DNA of 25,004 bases from CAZART01 sp964487555 (GTDB lineage Bacteria > Bacteroidota > Rhodothermia > Rhodothermales > VXPQ01), in contig CAZART010000079.1 of the NCBI GenBank assembly GCA_964487555.1, positions 1 through 25,004 of the forward strand, read 5' to 3'. The translations under genes were made by a program, and so were the position numbers. Below the pieces are notes generated by a model that saw nothing but the letters and a program-made list of their open reading frames with translations, did no database searches and had not been told where the DNA came from. Positions 23,567-25,004 of this stretch are shown here, in pieces (positions within the stretch are counted from its first letter, which is position 1; each line of letters begins with the position of its first letter).

Positions 23567-23665
23567 GTCAGCAAGACTTGGGTGCAGGTTATCGCCGTGA
23601 TCGGCTATCTGACGATTATCGGCTTCATCGTGAACTACGTCAGAATCATCATTTCCGCACTGTAA
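23567..23665 (+). pseudogene. C-terminal scrap of a membrane transporter-like gene
   Basis: A plus-strand frame reads SKTWVQVIAVIGYLTIIGF then IVNYVRIIISAL and ends at TAA 23663-23665, which overlaps the ATG of the following oxidoreductase (TAATG). It is one C-terminal transmembrane helix. The overlap means it is the true upstream operon partner of the oxidoreductase, now truncated by the IS91/purB debris. The transporter family cannot be identified from this length. Confidence 0.55.
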
Positions 23666-24705
23666 TGACGCGAATCGCACTTGTTTTCCTTCTGTCGGCC
23701 CTGGCCGCTCCTGCCAACGATGCGAACGCCGGCGTCATGGGATTTGGGCCGACTGACGGGCCGGAGCCGGTCAAGATCGGCATCATCGGGCTCGATACGT
23801 CCCACAGCATCGCCTTTACCAGGTCGATCAATGCTCTCGATGCCGAGGGGCTGGCTGCGAGGTACGAGGTGGTCGCTGCCTACGCGTACGGCAGCCGCAC
23901 GATCGAGTCGAGCTACGAACGTATACCCGGCTATATCGAAGCGGTCGAAGAGATGGGCGTCGAAGTGGTTGACTCGATTGACGAACTGCTCGCGCGCGTC
24001 GATTTCATTCTCCTCGAAACGAACGACGGCAAGCCTCATCTCAGGCAGGCACTCCGCGTGATCAAGGCCGGAAAGCCGTTCTTTCTGGACAAGCCGGCGG
24101 CAGCGTCTCTTGCGGACGTCGTCTCGATCTACGAGGCTGCCGACGAAGCGGGCGTGCCCCTTTTCTCGTCTTCGTCGCTCCGGTACATGCCCAACGCCCA
24201 GGCCGTTCGAAACGGGAGCATAGGACGCGTGAACGGAGCGTTCATCTACGGCCCGGCGATCCTGGAACCGTCGCATCCGGACCTATACTGGTACGGAATC
24301 CACGTGGTCGAGACGCTGTTCACGGTCATGGGAACGGGTTGTGAGACCGTTGTGCGCACGCATACCGATGGAGCCGACGCCGTGACGTGTACCTGGGAAG
24401 ACGGCCGCATCGGCACTGCCTACGGCATCCGCAGCAGCAAGCGCGGGTATGGAGGCACCGCTTTCAGTGCCGACGCCATCGTAGAGGTCGGGCCTTACGA
24501 AGGATACGAGCCGCTCGTCCAGACCATACTGGAGTTTTTCGAGACGGGCGACGTTCCCATTCAGCCCGAAGAGACGATCGAAATCTACGCATTCATGAGC
24601 GCGGCCGACGAAAGCAAGCGGCGGGGGGGAGAGCCCGTACGCATCTCCGAAGTGCTGGAGGCGGCCCGTGCCGAGGCGTCCGCAAAATTGGATGCGGCGC
24701 GATAG
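23665..24705 (+). CDS. Exported Gfo/Idh/MocA-family oxidoreductase
   Basis: From ATG 23665 the protein is 346 aa. A short Sec-type signal peptide (MTRIALVFLLSALAAPANDA) precedes a Rossmann domain beginning VKIGIIGLDTSHSIAF (residues 37-52). The Gfo/Idh/MocA motif appears as FFLDKPAAASLADV around residues 139-152, with Lys143 in the place of the conserved catalytic Lys. The C-terminal domain includes SSLRYMPNAQAV, HPDLYWYGIHVVETLF (catalytic-region His) and EDGRIGTAYGIRSS. Such enzymes oxidise or reduce sugars with NAD(P), so an exported member may carry a tightly bound cofactor. The ATG overlaps the stop of a truncated transporter-like gene and follows the DUF6807 gene on the same strand. Confidence 0.88.
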   Translation: MTRIALVFLLSALAAPANDANAGVMGFGPTDGPEPVKIGIIGLDTSHSIAFTRSINALDAEGLAARYEVVAAYAYGSRTIESSYERIPGYIEAVEEMGVEVVDSIDELLARVDFILLETNDGKPHLRQALRVIKAGKPFFLDKPAAASLADVVSIYEAADEAGVPLFSSSSLRYMPNAQAVRNGSIGRVNGAFIYGPAILEPSHPDLYWYGIHVVETLFTVMGTGCETVVRTHTDGADAVTCTWEDGRIGTAYGIRSSKRGYGGTAFSADAIVEVGPYEGYEPLVQTILEFFETGDVPIQPEETIEIYAFMSAADESKRRGGEPVRISEVLEAARAEASAKLDAAR

Positions 24706-24711
24706 GACAAT

Positions 24712-24741
24712 TTGACGGATTTGCCGTGTCGCTTCCGTCAA
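24712..24741 (+). terminator. Possible hairpin terminator after the oxidoreductase gene
   Basis: TTGACGGA (24712-24719) and TCCGTCAA (24734-24741) form a perfect 8-bp inverted repeat with a 14-base loop, starting six bases after the stop codon. There is no T-run, so intrinsic termination is uncertain. Confidence 0.4.
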
Positions 24742-25004
24742 GACCGAACCAGATCCAGATAGTGCTGCGGGTCTCGAGAATTCCGGCGCTGCGATCGAAG
24801 AATTCCTTCGTAAGACGAAAGATGCCGTCCTCGGCGTTCGTCAAGGAGGCGCCGGCACACGGATGATATGTTTTCCGGCGCTCCCGATCCCGATAGAACT
24901 GGTGCCGGTTCGTCTCTAGTTAGGCGTGCTCCCGGGCGGGCGTGGTCCAGCACGGCCTGGGCCGTGCCCGGCGAGTACCGGGAGCCTGATCATGTTAATG
25001 ATAC
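24742..25004. other. Unassigned end region with a nested palindrome
   Basis: No recognisable gene was found between 24742 and the window end. At 24928-24985 the sequence can fold into a cruciform: outer arms GCTCCCGG and CCGGGAGC, inner perfect stem GCACGGC-CTGG-GCCGTGC at 24950-24967. It could be an insertion-sequence end, a REP-like element or a terminator for a gene beyond the edge. Confidence 0.4.

Noticed and set aside
24919..24925. GTTAGGC beside a strong hairpin, resembling an integron attC site.
   Set aside because: The matching RYYYAAC box is absent at the other end in either orientation and no integrase or cassette array is present.

Overview
The window looks like a chromosomal piece of a GC-rich member of the Bacteroidota/Rhodothermota group, probably from a metagenome assembly. 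The main evidence is three proteins with type IX secretion (T9SS) C-terminal sorting domains (motifs such as YPNPFNPSTT and VVYDLLGRRI). Further support comes from many small lipoproteins, few Shine-Dalgarno sites, and a set of Tat-exported sugar-degrading enzymes. A run of exactly 100 N flanked by an exact 55-bp duplication marks a scaffold join.

Region 1 (about 1-10.3 kb) carries cell-envelope genes: T9SS cargo, lipoproteins, a small outer-membrane beta-barrel, a small membrane protein and a HAD phosphatase. Several are damaged. One T9SS protein is split by a TAG exactly where a conserved Trp is expected (2841-2843). A second has a 2-bp duplication and a premature TAA. A paralogue of the first (5432-5883) has lost its middle. 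A lipoprotein (4521-4819) is frameshifted. The HAD phosphatase has ATA where its start codon should be.

Region 2 (about 10.4-25 kb) is a carbohydrate/sugar-acid catabolic region. On the minus strand lie a lactonase, a SelA-like PLP enzyme (truncated), RidA, a small secreted protein, a deacetylase-type amidohydrolase, an enolase-superfamily dehydratase and a TIM-barrel sugar isomerase. On the plus strand lie a DUF6797/cytochrome c protein, a DUF6807 lipoprotein and a Gfo/Idh/MocA oxidoreductase. Most carry Tat or Sec leaders, which suggests catabolism outside the cytoplasm. SelA-like enzyme + RidA + deacetylase form a coherent cluster.

Region 2 is also a mosaic of short, recognisable gene scraps joined end to end: GH18 chitinase tail, membrane-protein tail, sodium:solute symporter tail, L-rhamnose isomerase piece, adenylosuccinate lyase piece, IS91-type transposase piece, tyrosine-recombinase N-terminus, sulfatase N-terminus and a transporter tail. 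Either the genome is heavily rearranged here or the assembly is chimeric; read mapping across the listed junctions would decide. I see no CRISPR array, tRNA, rRNA or convincing new defence system.
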